From: Hippopus hippopus
Lineage: Eukaryota > Mollusca > Bivalvia > Cardiida > Cardiidae
NCBI GenBank assembly: GCA_946811185.2
Contig: OX328099.1
Coordinates: 39,047,299 to 39,111,298 of the forward strand
Direction of reading: 5' to 3'
Length of the DNA: 64,000 nucleotides
The translations under genes and the position numbers were made by a program. Position 1 is the first letter of the stretch. Every line of letters starts with the position of its first letter. Positions 24,096 to 36,002 of the stretch are shown piece by piece. The notes under the pieces were generated by a model. The model had not been told where the DNA came from, did not search any database, and saw only the letters and a list, made by a program, of their open reading frames with translations.

Positions 24096-25188
24096 CAGGG
24101 TTCTCCTTTGACCCGGGACTCCGGATTTTGACGCTCAAAAATATCTGCCTAAGCGTTAATCTGACGCATGAAATTACCAGCCAAAGGGTCATATAAATTA
24201 TGTCGCATGCATCGGCAGGAATGTAGCCTATAATAAACACGATCAGTGTCAACTGTGTACAGACGCACGCATCTCTGTTTATCACACATAATCAAGCTGG
24301 CTAGTGGCGAGTCATTTTTGAAAACATGATAAAGGTGTTATTCCCATTATCTAGTGTAAAAAGACAGGTTTTTTCAAGTTAACTGCTACCCTAATTAACA
24401 AATTTATGTCAAATCATGCAGTAATACTTGTAAAAATATTAACTGATTTGAAAAAAAGATCGCTGGAAAAAAATGTGAAAACCCATGACACAACAGAAAT
24501 CAGTTTGACATTGTCCGATCAGAGGCACTTCAAACTATCTTTTCATCTTTGGTGACAAATTTAAACAGTGAACTTATACTTATTTCTTTTTGAAACAATA
24601 AGTGAAAGCTAAAATCTGTGTTTAAAAATTAGGAAAAACTTTTTAAGATGAAAATAAACAACAACCTATAGATTAGATGGGGGGGGGGGGGACCAGAACA
24701 AGTGTGAAAGAAAAAGTAACTGGACAAGAAAAGAAGACTTAAATCTTAAGAAATAACACTTTAATGGATGTGACCTTTATTTTCTCCCTTTTCCACAATG
24801 TTCTAGGCTAAGAAAGACAATTCAAGTCGTTCCAGCCACATTTGAATTGTCGTCTGCAAATGTCTAAAATAATTATGATCTAGTCAAAAGTTTTTGTTGT
24901 TTGGTAAACAGTTCAAAAAGTTGTTTGTGTCCATTTATTCATCAAGATGAATTGCATGCTAGGGCTGCAATTTAAAATTCTTCTGTCCACTTGGTATTTT
25001 CTTATCTAATTCCTATCCATAAACAAAGAACATAAATGGAAAGTTTTCATTATTTCACCCTTATCTCTCCATGATAATTTTGACCCTTGGACATTTCTAT
25101 TAGACTCTTGGAAATTCCATTTTGACTCTTGAAAATTTGGACCCAAGAGTCAATGACTCTTGGGATTCTGGACCTAGGGAGAACCCTG
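24096..25188. mobile_element. DNA transposon-like element 2, CAGGGTTCTCC ends, 6-bp TSD
   Basis: It begins CAGGGTTCTCC and ends GGAGAACCCTG, flanked by TATTCT (24090-24095 and 25189-25194). Its length is 1,093 bp. No transposase is visible, only a G12 run (near 24680) and GACTCTTGG subterminal repeats near the right end. Ends and TSD length match element 1. Confidence 0.75.
24300..24545. repeat. Direct repeat, copy 1 (partner at 25281)
   Basis: Shared blocks include ACAAATTTATGTCAAATCATG, CATGACACAACA and TTTGACATTGTCCGATCAGA in the same order and strand as at 25281-25530. Copy 1 lies inside transposon-like element 2, copy 2 just outside it. Confidence 0.7.
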
Positions 25189-25194
25189 TATTCT

Positions 25195-26559
25195 GTAATA
25201 AATTCAGTGTTCCTACTCGCTCAAATTATTGCGTATATCACGTTACAGAATTGTAATTCACCTAACAAATTTTGGTTACACGCGAGACTCCATGAAAATA
25301 CGTGACAAAAAAGGCCATTATCTGCTTATCTTGTGTAAAATGACAGGTTTTGAAGTTACTTGTTATTCTTATTGACAAATTTATGTCAAATCATGCGGAA
25401 ATATCTATCCAAAAATTAACAGACAGCAAAAAATTAATCGGCGCAAAAAACATGGAAATCCATGACACAACAAAATGTCTCTTTGACATTGTCCGATCAG
25501 AGTCACTTCAGACTGTCCTTTCAGCGTCTTAATGACTTTAAGCAGTAAATTTACACAAATATCTTAATACAACAGACTTTTTTGTTGCATATTATCAATG
25601 TGGGTTGCTTTACCAATAGTTGGGAACCATTATTGTCATCATAACCTCAAACATGCAATCTTACCCCAGATTTAAAGCGCAGGCGTAAGTGTAACCTTGA
25701 AATAAAAATCTAGTGGAAACACTGAATTTTGAACCCTGCTAATCCTTCAAATACAAAGAAGTGTGACGATCTCCTCTGTACACAACCGAATTACACATAT
25801 AATATGCATGTTAATACTCCTGTCGATTCCGGAGAGTAGACCTTTTTTGACGACAGGTTCAAAACCTGACCGCGATTTAGGGGTAGATCTACCTACAGCG
25901 TATTTGTTCTCCTTACTCTGAAAATGTCTTAATATTGTACAGATCAATACAGTTTTACTGTTAGAACAGTGCCGTTCTCGACAGAGATGGCAGTACATGA
26001 TGTTTTTATTTTGATCGTACCGCAACCAGTGGTGGTTTTGAAGCCATTTTTTTACTCGGAGCCTCAGAGATTGGGCTAATCATTTTTAATATCGTTTGTT
26101 TGCCCGCTTTGGGCTTCAACTTTGTTTTTGGTGTTCTTTCAATCGAAAACTCTGTCTGCAAACTTGCGACACGAAAAACGCATTACGGAACAAAACCAAG
26201 CGGTTGTCTGAAACGTTTATTAAGATAGCGTAATGTACACTCGCCATAACTCGGCTGAATCGGTACCTACATCGAGCTTGATCAACAGATCACCTGAGCT
26301 TTGCCAAATGCGTAATGCGGTCTAGATTCGAGCGTTTACGCGATACCGCGTAAAAAACACGTGTACACCACAGTCTGACGATTTATGTCCCTTGTTGACT
26401 GTCAAAAACGGAAGTAAAAGTTCTTTTCATGTAATCAGCAATTTTTTCCTTTGGATGCGATTTTTTCTCACGTTTTGAGATTTTTTAATGAGATTTCTCC
26501 GATTATTCCGCGATAATATCGCGGAATCGTGGCATTGGCATATCCCTGCATACAATCCT
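25195..26559. other. SMAP intron 1 segment without gene
   Basis: Besides copy 2 of the direct repeat (25281-25530) I see only unsupported short ORFs and stretches richer in CpG (26100-26420). No family is recognised. Confidence 0.5.
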
Positions 26560-26740
26560 GAGCATTCACGACCCATAGAAAGAAGACGTTAAAAAACACT
26601 TTGGGAAAGAAGAAAATGCTGCCAATCAGCCTGTTTCTGCTCTTTTCAAGACACCCTGTCATTTTAGTAATTTCATTTATTGTCTTCAGATAGTTTCAAA
26701 ATGGACACGTCTAAAATCTTCTTGCCTTGCAAAGGGTTAA
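26560..26740. repeat. MITE-A copy, left end degenerate
   Basis: The right half, including ATTTTAGTAATTTCATT and CAAAGGGTTAA, and a diverged core at about 26617 are recognisable. The left terminus is lost. Confidence 0.55.
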
Positions 26741-27006
26741 CTTAACCTGCAATTCAGTATTTTTACTTTTTTGTTTTTAAACCTTTTCTCAACTCTAGCT
26801 ATATTTTCAGCCAGTGTTAAACAAGATCAGATCCGATCTAATCTGATCTTCAATCTAAACTATCTGCTTTGCAGAAACATTGTAGACAAGAGTAACCTTG
26901 ACACTGTAATTACATGGGTCATATTTCTAGACTGAGAATGCCCAGTGGGTTTTTTGACCACTGTAAGTGTAAAGTCTTTGATACTTACTGTTACTATGTT
27001 TTATAG

Positions 27007-27140
27007 GACCAAGATGGGCATCATGGAATCTTGGGATATTTCTCTGTATACGATGCGCAGGAATTCATAGAAATCTAGGTGTGCATATCTCGAAAGTGAA
27101 ATCCGTCAACCTTGATACATGGACTCCAGAACAGATTGCT
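27007..27140 (+). CDS. SMAP: SMAP exon 2: ArfGAP zinc finger and arginine finger
   Basis: The acceptor is TTTTATAG and the donor GTAAGT. The exon encodes [20 protein letters not shown] and onward. Cys53 and Cys56 complete the C-x2-C-x16-C-x2-C zinc site begun in exon 1. Arg61 in [11 protein letters not shown] is the conserved GAP arginine finger. The block [15 protein letters not shown] matches the SMAP family closely. Phase in 1, phase out 0. This is the most conserved exon, and it fixes both identity and reading frame. Confidence 0.95.
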
Positions 27141-27534
27141 GTAAGTGGGAATTATGCATGTTTATGAGTTAATACCGAGTAATAAGAAATGTAAAAGTCA
27201 AGTTTAAATTTTCTAAAACATTGTTGCTTTGTAGCAGATTGTAGCAGACCAGATTATGGCTTTTCCATAAGTAGAGAAATTCAGTAATAATTGAAGTTAA
27301 AATGAATTTTAGTATGATGAGGATATATCTCCATTTTGATCCACTACCAAATGATCCACTGTTTTTATGATCCTGATGAAGGCAAGCTTTTAATGGATCG
27401 TGGGAAGAGCAGAAAATACTGTTTACCAGCATTTTCCCCTTCAACGTGTTTTATTAGAATCTTTCAAAGACTTAATGATCTTGCATACACATTCATCTGC
27501 AAGCATTTATTCTATTGTCTGTATTTTGTTCTAG

Positions 27535-27620
27535 ATGATGATGGAAATGGGTAACAGTAGAGCCAGAGCTGTGTATGAGGCCAATTTACCAGACAACTAT
27601 AGACGCCCACAAACAGACTC
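27535..27620 (+). CDS. SMAP: SMAP exon 3: end of the ArfGAP core
   Basis: The acceptor is TTGTTCTAG and the donor GTATCC. It encodes MMMEMGNSRARAVYEANLPD and then YRRPQTD, the ArfGAP segment in which MGN and the EANLP-x-x-x-RRP block are family landmarks. It ends in phase 2 and joins exon 4 within a Ser codon. Confidence 0.92.
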
Positions 27621-28321
27621 GTATCCTTTGTTTATATTAGCACTATCTCAAATGGCACAATTCTAACTTGTCCAAATTTAAAGCTTTTATAAACGACAAA
27701 TGCAGTTTTTCTTTGAAAGCTTAGAAAAGAAAACTGTTGGAAAGGGTGACATCATAAGCACTACCATTTTCTCCTGTTCCCATGATATTTCTTGCAATTA
27801 GTCCTAAAAAGGAGGAACTTTTCAGGAATAGGGTAGGTAAGGTGCAGTCATGGAGTAACATAATATTATGTCTGACTAATATGTTGTTAGCTTTAAATCC
27901 TTTACCAAAAAAAAATCATGTGTCCTCAAGACCCTGAGGAGAGAGGCTTTTGAAAATACTGCGTGAAAGGGAGGAAAAGCTTGTGACTGTGTATCCTTTC
28001 CTTTTAACGAAAAATTTCATCATTTGAGCAACATTGTATGTGTAGTCTGTGAATGTGTGCAGTGTATGCAGGTCTGATACTTTTTCATACGGTTAAAGGT
28101 TAAGAATACTAAATACAGGGATATGGTAGTAGCTTGTCATTTTAGGGGGAAATCACAATTATAGTCCATGATATGGGCTTACTGAATTGTTCCTCTCGTA
28201 TAGACCTTTACGGAAACTCGGTTACTTCCCTTCGAAGATTATCTCCCTTGTGGAAATCCCCATTGCTGGGGACTACGATCATAACAATCATAGTTGCTCG
28301 GCATATGATGATTGTGCTACT

Positions 28322-28430
28322 TTGTGCTTAAAGAGAACATTTCGATAAAAAATCCGAATATCTGTATATAAATATGTATATGCAGATATTCGGATCTTTT
28401 TTTTTATCGAAATAATGTCTTTAAACACAA
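28322..28430. repeat. Palindromic element around TTTCGATAAAAAATCCGAAT
   Basis: Arms of about 45 bp (GAACATTTCGAT...CCGAATATCTG and complement) surround an AT-rich loop with TATATAAATATGTATA. A short MITE or hairpin in intron 3. Confidence 0.6.
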
Positions 28431-29565
28431 ATTATCATGTGCCGTGTCCCTTTGATAACAATGGCCGAACAAAAAAAAAAAGAAATCATTCGTGATTTAC
28501 GTCATCCAGTTAACTTTCAAAAATCGCAATACCTCGCTCCTAAAAATTATTACTCGGAGATAAGTAACACGTCTGACCTGCTGCTCTGTATCGCACACTG
28601 TTGGCAAACGTAATGGATTAATTTTGTTCAGTTAATTTCTGTTGAATTTCTTGGACATTGGTGAAAAAGACGCCTAAAACTTGTTGCAGTTAAGATAACG
28701 TCATTTATTTGCCAAAAAATCTGCAGTGCCGGTAGTTGCATCAACTATCACTTTCGAAAGAAAAAAAATGTTATCACTGACCAAAACGAAGCCCCGCGAT
28801 ACAAATAAGAGATTTTTCGCAGACTGCCTTGGTTTTACCATGGATCATGAAATATACTATCCCTGGTTTTACAGGACAAGGAATTCGAAAAAAAAAACCA
28901 ATGAATTCCGACATGCAGTTAAAACAGTGACCTATAACACTGCATATGAGAACAGAATGTGCTCGGGCAGAAAACGTACATCATTAGGCATCGAATTTTG
29001 TATGGACTTACCCTCTGTAACATTTTTTTAATAATTCCAAATCCTATATTTACAAATGACCAACATAAGGTTGAATAGAAACGAGACTTTAATATGACAC
29101 GTTTGTGTTAATCTGCGCCTAGCACGTGTACCGAAACGCTTCTGTAGGGCACCCACTTTGTCCGTGAAATACCGAGATCAAAGAACACCCAGCTAGCCCT
29201 TTACCAGCTTCTCAACAAAAGCAATTACAGCACATATTTCGCCACTCATAATGAAGCTGGAATTGCCTTTTTTTGGAGGGGGAATGGAAGGTTTGAAATT
29301 TGAATTGACCTTGTTACAAAAGTCATCTATTTGGTAGTTCAAGCAGGAGGATGACAAAAAAGCATTTTGAAATGTTTTTTTTTGGTGGGGGGGGTGGGGT
29401 TATGAATTTTTTTAATAAATTCAGTCTATATGGGGTTTCAGATTTAAATAAACAGACTATCCATTTCTCTTGTTTAGATTACAAAATATTATCACTTTCA
29501 ACATTTTATATAAATAAATTTGAACCAGTGATCCCAGTGTTTCAAAGCATGTACGTTACCGACTT
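28431..29565. other. SMAP intron 3 segment without recognised gene
   Basis: One ORF of 101 codons at 28726-29031 has no recognisable motif, no splice sites consistent with SMAP and ordinary intronic composition. A (G)n-rich patch lies at about 29380. Confidence 0.4.
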
Positions 29566-29575
29566 AGCTACTGGG

Positions 29576-29798
29576 TTCGGTAAACGGCAAAACTTTGAAC
29601 TAGTCCAAATCCAAAGCATTTGAAGCCGACATGTTAAACGTGGGTCAAATGGTGGAAATTACCTTTGAAAAGGTGGAAAATATTGCGGGGAATGAGAAAA
29701 TGCTGGTTACAAGCATTTCCTCCTTTTCAAATATTTTTCAAGACGCCTTCTTTCCTAGGGTCAATAAAACTCCGGATTGTTTGGTTGGTAGAAGGATA
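29576..29798. repeat. MITE-A copy, ends decayed
   Basis: Core ATGCTGGTTACAAGCATTT; flanks CAAATCCAAAGCATTTG and CCGGATTGTTTGGT match the family. TTAA ends are not intact. Confidence 0.6.
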
Positions 29799-30172
29799 AT
29801 AAGTGTCTCTAAAGAGGCAGGAACAGTCCATTTACCAAAATTACAGCACTACATGCGTACCTTGAATTGTCAAGAAAATCCTGATCTCAAAAAATTATCA
29901 TGTTCCTTCAAACAAATATCATAACTATTATGTAAGAGTCTAGATCATGAACATAACAAATGTAGCTTTAGTTCAAATTTTAAATCTTCCAGTCTCTCTT
30001 CACAAAATACTTATTTTCCATCATCTTTTTTAGTTAAAAAGAAATACGTCAAAATTATTCTTCATTTAAATGTGTGAAGGGTTATTTCAATGTGTTCCTC
30101 TGATCTTGGTATCGCACTGCCGGGTGGGCGATCAAAGAGCTGTGATGTACAAATTAATGGGCACTTGTCACA

Positions 30173-30399
30173 TTAACCCTTTACCAAACGACAAAATTTT
30201 AAGCTAGTGTATACTGAATGCATTTACAAACAATGAGGTAATGTTACTCGAATTATGGATTTTTTTTTCTTTGAAAGGTAGAACACTGTGGGAAAGGGAG
30301 AACAGTTTGTTCATCAGCATTTTTTTTAAACCCTTATAATTCCGAAAGCCATCTTCCTTGGGGTCGTTAAAACTCGGGGATTGTTTGGTAAAGGATTAA
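30173..30399. repeat. MITE-A copy
   Basis: TTAACCCTTTACCAAACGAC on the left and TTTGGTAAAGGATTAA on the right; the palindromic core is diverged (GTTTGTTCATCAGCATTT). Confidence 0.75.
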
Positions 30400-30695
30400 A
30401 CACACTCTTCTGAACGGTTTTTGACCTCAATTCACCGTTATGTTGTTCATTTGTGGATAGATTTTGAATTTAATACAAGTTACAGAAGGTAAGTTCATTC
30501 TTAGTCTCTACTTCCATACATTGCTTCCGTGCTTGTGTAGTCCTCGGAAGTAGATGTTGCGCTTGTGCGCATGTGTAATCGGAGAGTATTCAAGGGGAGG
30601 CTACCTAGTTTCCGGAAAGGCCTATAGGATTGTGTCTTCAGTGTTTCTTGTATTACTTTAGATATCACTTGCATTCTTCTTAACACTTTTAAAAG

Positions 30696-30786
30696 TGCTC
30701 TAGAAAGTTTCATCAGAGCAAAATACGAGACAAAGAAATACATTGCCAAAGAATGGGTGCCACCGACCATAACAGTTCCGAAAGAG
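30696..30786 (+). CDS. SMAP: SMAP exon 4: C-terminal helix of the ArfGAP domain
   Basis: The acceptor is ACTTTTAAAAG and the donor GTATGT. It encodes ALESFIRAKYETKKYIAKEW, corresponding to the FIR-x-KYE-x-KKY helix that closes the SMAP ArfGAP domain, then VPPTITVPKE. The phases fit on both sides. Confidence 0.92.
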
Positions 30787-30935
30787 GTATGTACAAACTT
30801 GATCTATTGCCTTGTCCATAGTTTTTGTGTCTTTATTCACACACTGACTAATGAATAGTGTTTCTGTGTTTATTCACATGTTCAGGAAGTACCCTGGATG
30901 AGAGGCTTCAATATTTTGGCTTTATGATGACAGTG

Positions 30936-31117
30936 TTAACTTCATACCAAACAATGCTAAAATAGCATTTTAACGACCCTTGGGAAAGAGGCTATTGAAA
31001 ACACTGTCAGAAAAAGAGCAAATGGTATAGTCAGTATTTCCTCCTTTGCCCACAATATTTTCAAAGACTTTCTTCCCCAGAGTTGTGAAAATATTGTATG
31101 GCTTGGTTAGAGGTTAA
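30936..31117. repeat. MITE-A copy
   Basis: TTAACTTCATACCAAACAAT to TTGGTTAGAGGTTAA; the core is diverged (GGTATAGTCAGTATTTCCTC). Confidence 0.65.
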
Positions 31118-31169
31118 ATAATTAGAAATATACCAGCAAGCAGCAGGACTTTAACGATTCACCACACAG

Positions 31170-31377
31170 TCTCTAGTTTGAATGACCCTGGGGAAGAAGG
31201 CGTTTGAAATGATAGTGGCAGAAGGAAAAAATGCTGGTAACCAGCATTTTCTCCGTTTCCCACAATGTTTTCTACCCTTTCAAACACAAAATCATTATTT
31301 TAGCCATATTTTATTCATTGTCTGCAAATGCTGTCAATTTGGACAAGTCTAATATTTTGTTGTTGGTAAATAGTTAA
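31170..31377. repeat. MITE-A copy, right end intact
   Basis: Core AAATGCTGGTAACCAGCATT and right end GTTGGTAAATAGTTAA. The left TTAA is not recognisable. Confidence 0.75.
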
Positions 31378-31502
31378 AGCCAGAACTGAAAATTTACAGC
31401 AAATGTGTTGAAACGCTGTTGATAGAATGAGCCCTGAAGAATAGACCATTTCGTTTTTTTATAATTTGTTGGCTTTGTTGTGTGCATTAAAGTGAATCTT
31501 CC

Positions 31503-31730
31503 TTAACCCTTTATCAAACGACAAAATTTCAGACCAGACCAGATTGAAAGCACTTGTTGGTGACAAACTAAATGTGTCTCAAATGATGTATTTTTTCTTG
31601 GATAAAGTAAAAAACATTTTGGGAAAAGGAGAAGATGCTGGATACCAGCACTTTCTCCTTTTCCCCAATTTTTTCAAAGGTCTTATTTTTTAGAGTTTTT
31701 ACAACTCTGGATTATTTGGTAAAGGGCTAA
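31503..31730. repeat. MITE-A copy
   Basis: TTAACCCTTTATCAAACGAC at the left; core GATGCTGGATACCAGCACTT; ends TTTGGTAAAGGGCTAA. Confidence 0.8.
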
Positions 31731-31858
31731 ATGATTTATGATACTTTATAGGGAGCTATTTAGACTTTATAATCTCATCAAACTTCAAATATGACCCTTC
31801 ACTGAATTAAGTTAAGCGATAGTGAGCAAATTATCAGTCAAAAAGAAAGACTTATTTG

Positions 31859-32072
31859 AGGATATGGCATCCTCATGGGATTCTTGTGTACATCACCTTT
31901 CATCGCCAAAAAAACCTATGGATTCAGCTAAGACTCTGGTATTCGGTAATCCATCAGTCGATGCATGCTGGTTCCCCACATCGATTACTGATTACCCGAG
32001 TCTTAGCCGAATCCGTGCGATTTTGGCAATGAAAGGCGATGTTACACGAATCCCATTAGGGTGCCCTATCCT
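31859..32072. repeat. Long palindromic MITE, about 214 bp
   Basis: The left arm contains CATGGGATTC, TTTCATCGCC and GGATTCAGCTAAGACTC. The right arm contains their complements GAGTCTTAGCCGAATCC, GGCGATG and GAATCCCATTAGG. It is a separate family, seen once here. The 100-codon ORF across it is an artefact of the palindrome. Confidence 0.7.
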
Positions 32073-32689
32073 TAAAAAAAAAATATTCCTTGGTATTTCC
32101 TTATTAGGCTACATAGCCTCTTAAGATACTTTTAGATTTTGCATCAGAATTACTCAAATGAAAAGATGCTCAAAAGATAGAAGTTGCACATGAAAGGGTT
32201 TAAAACATTGTGTGAAAAGGAGAAAATCCTGGTTACTGGCATTCTCTCCTTTTCCCCCTATATTGTTTAAAGTATTTTTTTTTGGGTGGTTTAAACACAG
32301 GGTTGTCTGGTGAAGGCATAATTATTAGTCAAGGGTTCTAAAAACCAGCTATAGTCTACTTATTCTTCACCAATTCTCTACAATGTTTTGTGCACATTTT
32401 TATCAAAGAAAAAATTAATCTGTCGTGTTCTATTTCAGAGAAAACAAAACATGGTTAGGATTGTTTTTCTGTTAAGTTAATACCATATAATTGCAACTTA
32501 AAACTCTTTACCAGATAATTGAGTGGCATAAGGATCCTGTAGACCTTAACTTTTGAAAAATTGTTGGAAGAGGAGAAAATTGTAGTAACCAGCACTTTTC
32601 AAAGATAAATCCCGTCATATGAAATACATTGCAAATGCTTTCAATGTGGATAAGCCAAAAACTTTGTTGTGTGGTAAAGACTTAAGCTC

Positions 32690-34250
32690 CTGGAGACACT
32701 GCTCTTTAAAAATTGGTGATAAAAGATGCAGTTGCATGTTCTTAGCAATTGCTTCTTTCATTCAGCTTTTTCCACATTACTTAAAACAGTCATTATTATT
32801 TCCTCAAATATTTCTTGTCTTTGGCACTTGTTTCAGCCATTGGGTTCTGTCTAGTATGGGTTTGTTGACTAATGGATTAACACTCTTTTTCTTTCATGCA
32901 TAAAGTAACCACATAATCTTATACACTTTACTGTTTTCTAATACATGACTCCTTTTTTTGCCTTTGGGAGGAGAAAATATTATTACTAAACACTTAAAAA
33001 TTCTTGTCATCACCCAAATTTTATGTCTATGTACTTATATGTGTTTTGATGGAACAGTATACTTTCTCATTCATTATTTGACATGTCCATAAATAGTGTA
33101 TAAATGTTTACAGCTGAAATTTGAGGTGAGAATCTTCCCATTATCATTCTCTTTTATTTTCTATCATTTAACTTCTCTTTTTATGTTGCTGGTGACTGTG
33201 CTTGATCCAACTCTTGTTTTCAATATTTGTTGTCATCCATTTTAGTGGTACTTGTGCAAGCCTTTTTTTTTTTTTTTAAGATTTTAACCTAGGTTGTCTT
33301 TTCTCTTAAACATTTCTACTTTGCTCTTATGCATATATTGATAGTGCTTAGATAATCAGTTTCATGTCGAATGCATTTGCATAATTGATATAAGAACAAA
33401 AGCAATTCTAAACACACATGAATAGTTCATGTAAAAAGAACAAAAGCAAACTTTTATCAAAGCATTATATCTGCATTGTGCTGTAAATAATCAGTTCAAA
33501 TGAAATCGTTTAATGATTTAATATGACAGAATCAAGTTTAGATGGGAACTGTCGAATCCAAAGCTAGTCATTGTTAAATTGTTAGTCTTTGAGACGTTTG
33601 CCTAGCTCAATGCAGGTCAAGATCAGACTGCACAAAACATGCAGTCTGATCTTTTACCTGCACTGTCTACTTTGCCAGGACATTCTGGACATGGGCAACG
33701 TTAAAATTGCTCTAATTAGAATCTTATTTCTTTGAAGAAAAATGCCCTTCAAGAGCTTATACAGCACTGTAGGGGTTAAGTACTTACTGATGTAGTAGAG
33801 AAAAACCTTTATTGCAGTATTTTTTTTTCCTTTCATAAAAAAATCGGTAAAGAGAAATATAATAAAAAGCTTCTCTCAAAATAATTTGTACTAACTTATT
33901 CCCAACTAAAAATTTCTCCATTCTTCACAGTGTTTCTACCATTGGAAAGCAAATCCCATCATTTTAGTAATATTTGCTATCTGCATATGCTTTCAATTTG
34001 GACAACTTAAAGTTTTAAATTTTGTTGTTGTCTAACGATTTAAGAAAACTTCTAGGGAAACAAACATCAAACACATACAGATAAAAAGATTATGTATGCT
34101 GGAAAGTAATGTGACAAGTGGAGAATAGGCTCATTTTACCTAGGAGATGTATTACAGTTCATGATATCTTGAAGGGTAAGGTTAATGGGGAAAGCTGTAA
34201 AGAGTTGTAAAATGTTAGGCATGCTTTTTGCAGTACAGTACTTGTTTATG
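32690..34250. other. SMAP intron 4 segment, mostly unremarkable
   Basis: There is a weak MITE-B-like palindrome at 33618-33660 (GATCAGACTGCACAAAACAT) and a degenerate MITE-A right half at about 33900-34045. Otherwise AT-rich intronic DNA with homopolymer T runs. Confidence 0.5.
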
Positions 34251-34252
34251 TC

Positions 34253-34479
34253 ATCCCTTTACCAGATGAGAAATTTTAGTCTCCTTGAAATCAAAAGCAT
34301 TAGATATTGCAGATGACCAAATGTGACCCAAGTGTTGAGATTCGTCAATGGATAGATAGAAAACATTGCAGGAAAAGGATAAAATGCTGGTTACCAGTAT
34401 TTTCTCCTTTTCCCACAATGTTTCAAGAGCCCCTTTCTTCAGGATCGTCAGAACATGGGATTGTGATGGAAAGGGTTAA
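34253..34479. repeat. MITE-A copy
   Basis: Left end CCCTTTACCAGATGAG; core AAATGCTGGTTACCAGTATT; right end GGAAAGGGTTAA. Confidence 0.8.
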
Positions 34480-34977
34480 GTGTTGTTTTCCTGTAGGTGA
34501 TGGTTTAACTTCTGTTAGTAATAAAGGGAACTAAAACTTGCAGCAGAAAACTTCATAAACATCCTTTAAATTTGTTTCGAAATAATCCTGAGTTTTAAGG
34601 ACTCTAAAGAAGAAAGCTTTTGAAAACAATTGTGTGAAAAGAAGAAAATGCAGGTTACCAGCATTTTCTTCTTTTCTCACAATGTTTTCAATTCTTTCGA
34701 GGACAAGTCACATCTTTTGTTACAGACCATATCATGTCGACTGGAACTACATGGGGTGCTTTGAATTTGGACCTGTCTAGAACTTTGAATTCTGATAAAG
34801 AGACGAAATATGGAATGAAAAGTAGTTTAAGTTAAAAGATTTAGGCAGTTGGAGAAAAAGCTGGTTTAGAGCAGTATCTGCTTTTCCTACAGTGTTTTTA
34901 AAGGTAGTCTGCTGTAGGCTAAAATGGGTTGTCTGAGGTAATATTTTAGTTAGTAAACAGCAGTTCTGACCTCCAGT

Positions 34978-35229
34978 CTGCCCATGTAGCTAAGTGGTTA
35001 GCATATCTGACTCATGACCTGGTGGTTGCGAGTTGGATACCTTGTTGAGGCAAACTTTCTTTCCGGCTATTTTTTTGCCTCTCACTTCTGATGCATGTAA
35101 GAAAAATAGTCATGACTTGAAGAAAGTTGTGTCAGTACTGGTGTCTGTGAGAAAAACAGAAAACACATATGTAGGTGCACAGACCCCATTGATCTGACTG
35201 AAGCTGTAAAAATGGCGTTAAAGTCCAAT
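34978..35229 (+). repeat. tRNA-derived SINE, nearly complete
   Basis: The head has an A-box-like TAGCTAAGTGGTTAG and a B-box-like GCGAGTTGGATACC. The body of about 150 bp ends GCTGTAAAAATGGCGTTAAA, a tail style common in mollusc SINEs. It is in the same orientation as SMAP. Confidence 0.7.
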
Positions 35230-35339
35230 ATAAAAACTAATTTTAACCCCACTTTAATCAAATCTCATGTATTTATGGTAAACTTCTCCATGCTGCTCAT
35301 CTTGTCATGGGTATTTACCCTTAAAGTGCTAAATTTGGA

Positions 35340-35440
35340 ATTAATTGCTTTCGTGGACAGTGTTGATCAAGATCAGACTGCGCAGAATGTGCAGTCTGAT
35401 CTTAAATAGACTTTGTCTGCTTCTTTACTAGGTAATCTGA
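35340..35440. repeat. MITE-B copy
   Basis: GTTGATCAAGATCAGACTGC and GCAGTCTGATCTTAA form the family's central palindrome. Family ends are described at 38024. Confidence 0.65.
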
Positions 35441-35525
35441 TATAAAAAGCTGTCCTAGCATCTTTTTAAGTCTTGGAAACTAGGAAGCTTTGAAAACCTT
35501 ATGTATATAGCACTATTCTGTTAAT

Positions 35526-35744
35526 TTAACCCGTAAAATGCTGGAACCAACTTATGTCGTTTTTGTGGACAGTGTAGATCAAGATCAGAGTGCACAGAAT
35601 ATGCAGTCTGATCTCAGATCTACTCTGTCCATTACTTTGTAACATACTCTGGCCCAAACAATCTTGAAATACCAATATTTGGGCTGTTTTGACTCGCAGA
35701 AAAGGTCCATTTCATTACTTCATTAATTTCATTCTAAGGGTTAA
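35526..35744. repeat. MITE-B copy with TTAA ends
   Basis: TTAACCCGTAAAATGCTGG opens it, AGATCAAGATCAGAGTGC and GCAGTCTGATCTCAGATC form the palindrome, and CTAAGGGTTAA closes it. The last TTAA is also the first TTAA of the next MITE-A copy. Confidence 0.8.
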
Positions 35745-35968
35745 GTCTTGACCACATGACAAAATTTTAGTCTCACCCATGTTAAATGCATTCATAGGGA
35801 ACAAATACAAAAGGGCTCAAATGATGTGATTTGGCTTTGAAAATGTTTCAAAAAAAATGGGGGAAAAGGAGAAGATGCTGGTTACCAGCATTTTCTCTTT
35901 TCCCACACTATTTTTAAAGGCCATCTTCCCAGAATCATTTAAACATTGGGTTGTGCGGTAAAGGGTTA
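35741..35968. repeat. MITE-A copy abutting MITE-B
   Basis: It starts at the shared TTAA (35741-35744). Core GATGCTGGTTACCAGCATTT; ends GTGCGGTAAAGGGTTAA. Confidence 0.85.
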
Positions 35969-36002
35969 ACTTTTTACCACAAAATTAGAAGTTTTAACAT
36001 GC

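Noticed and set aside
28726..29031. 101-aa ORF as a gene or extra SMAP exon
   Set aside because: No domain, no fitting splice sites or phase between exons 3 and 4.
31822..32124. 100-aa ORF
   Set aside because: Produced by a long palindromic MITE.
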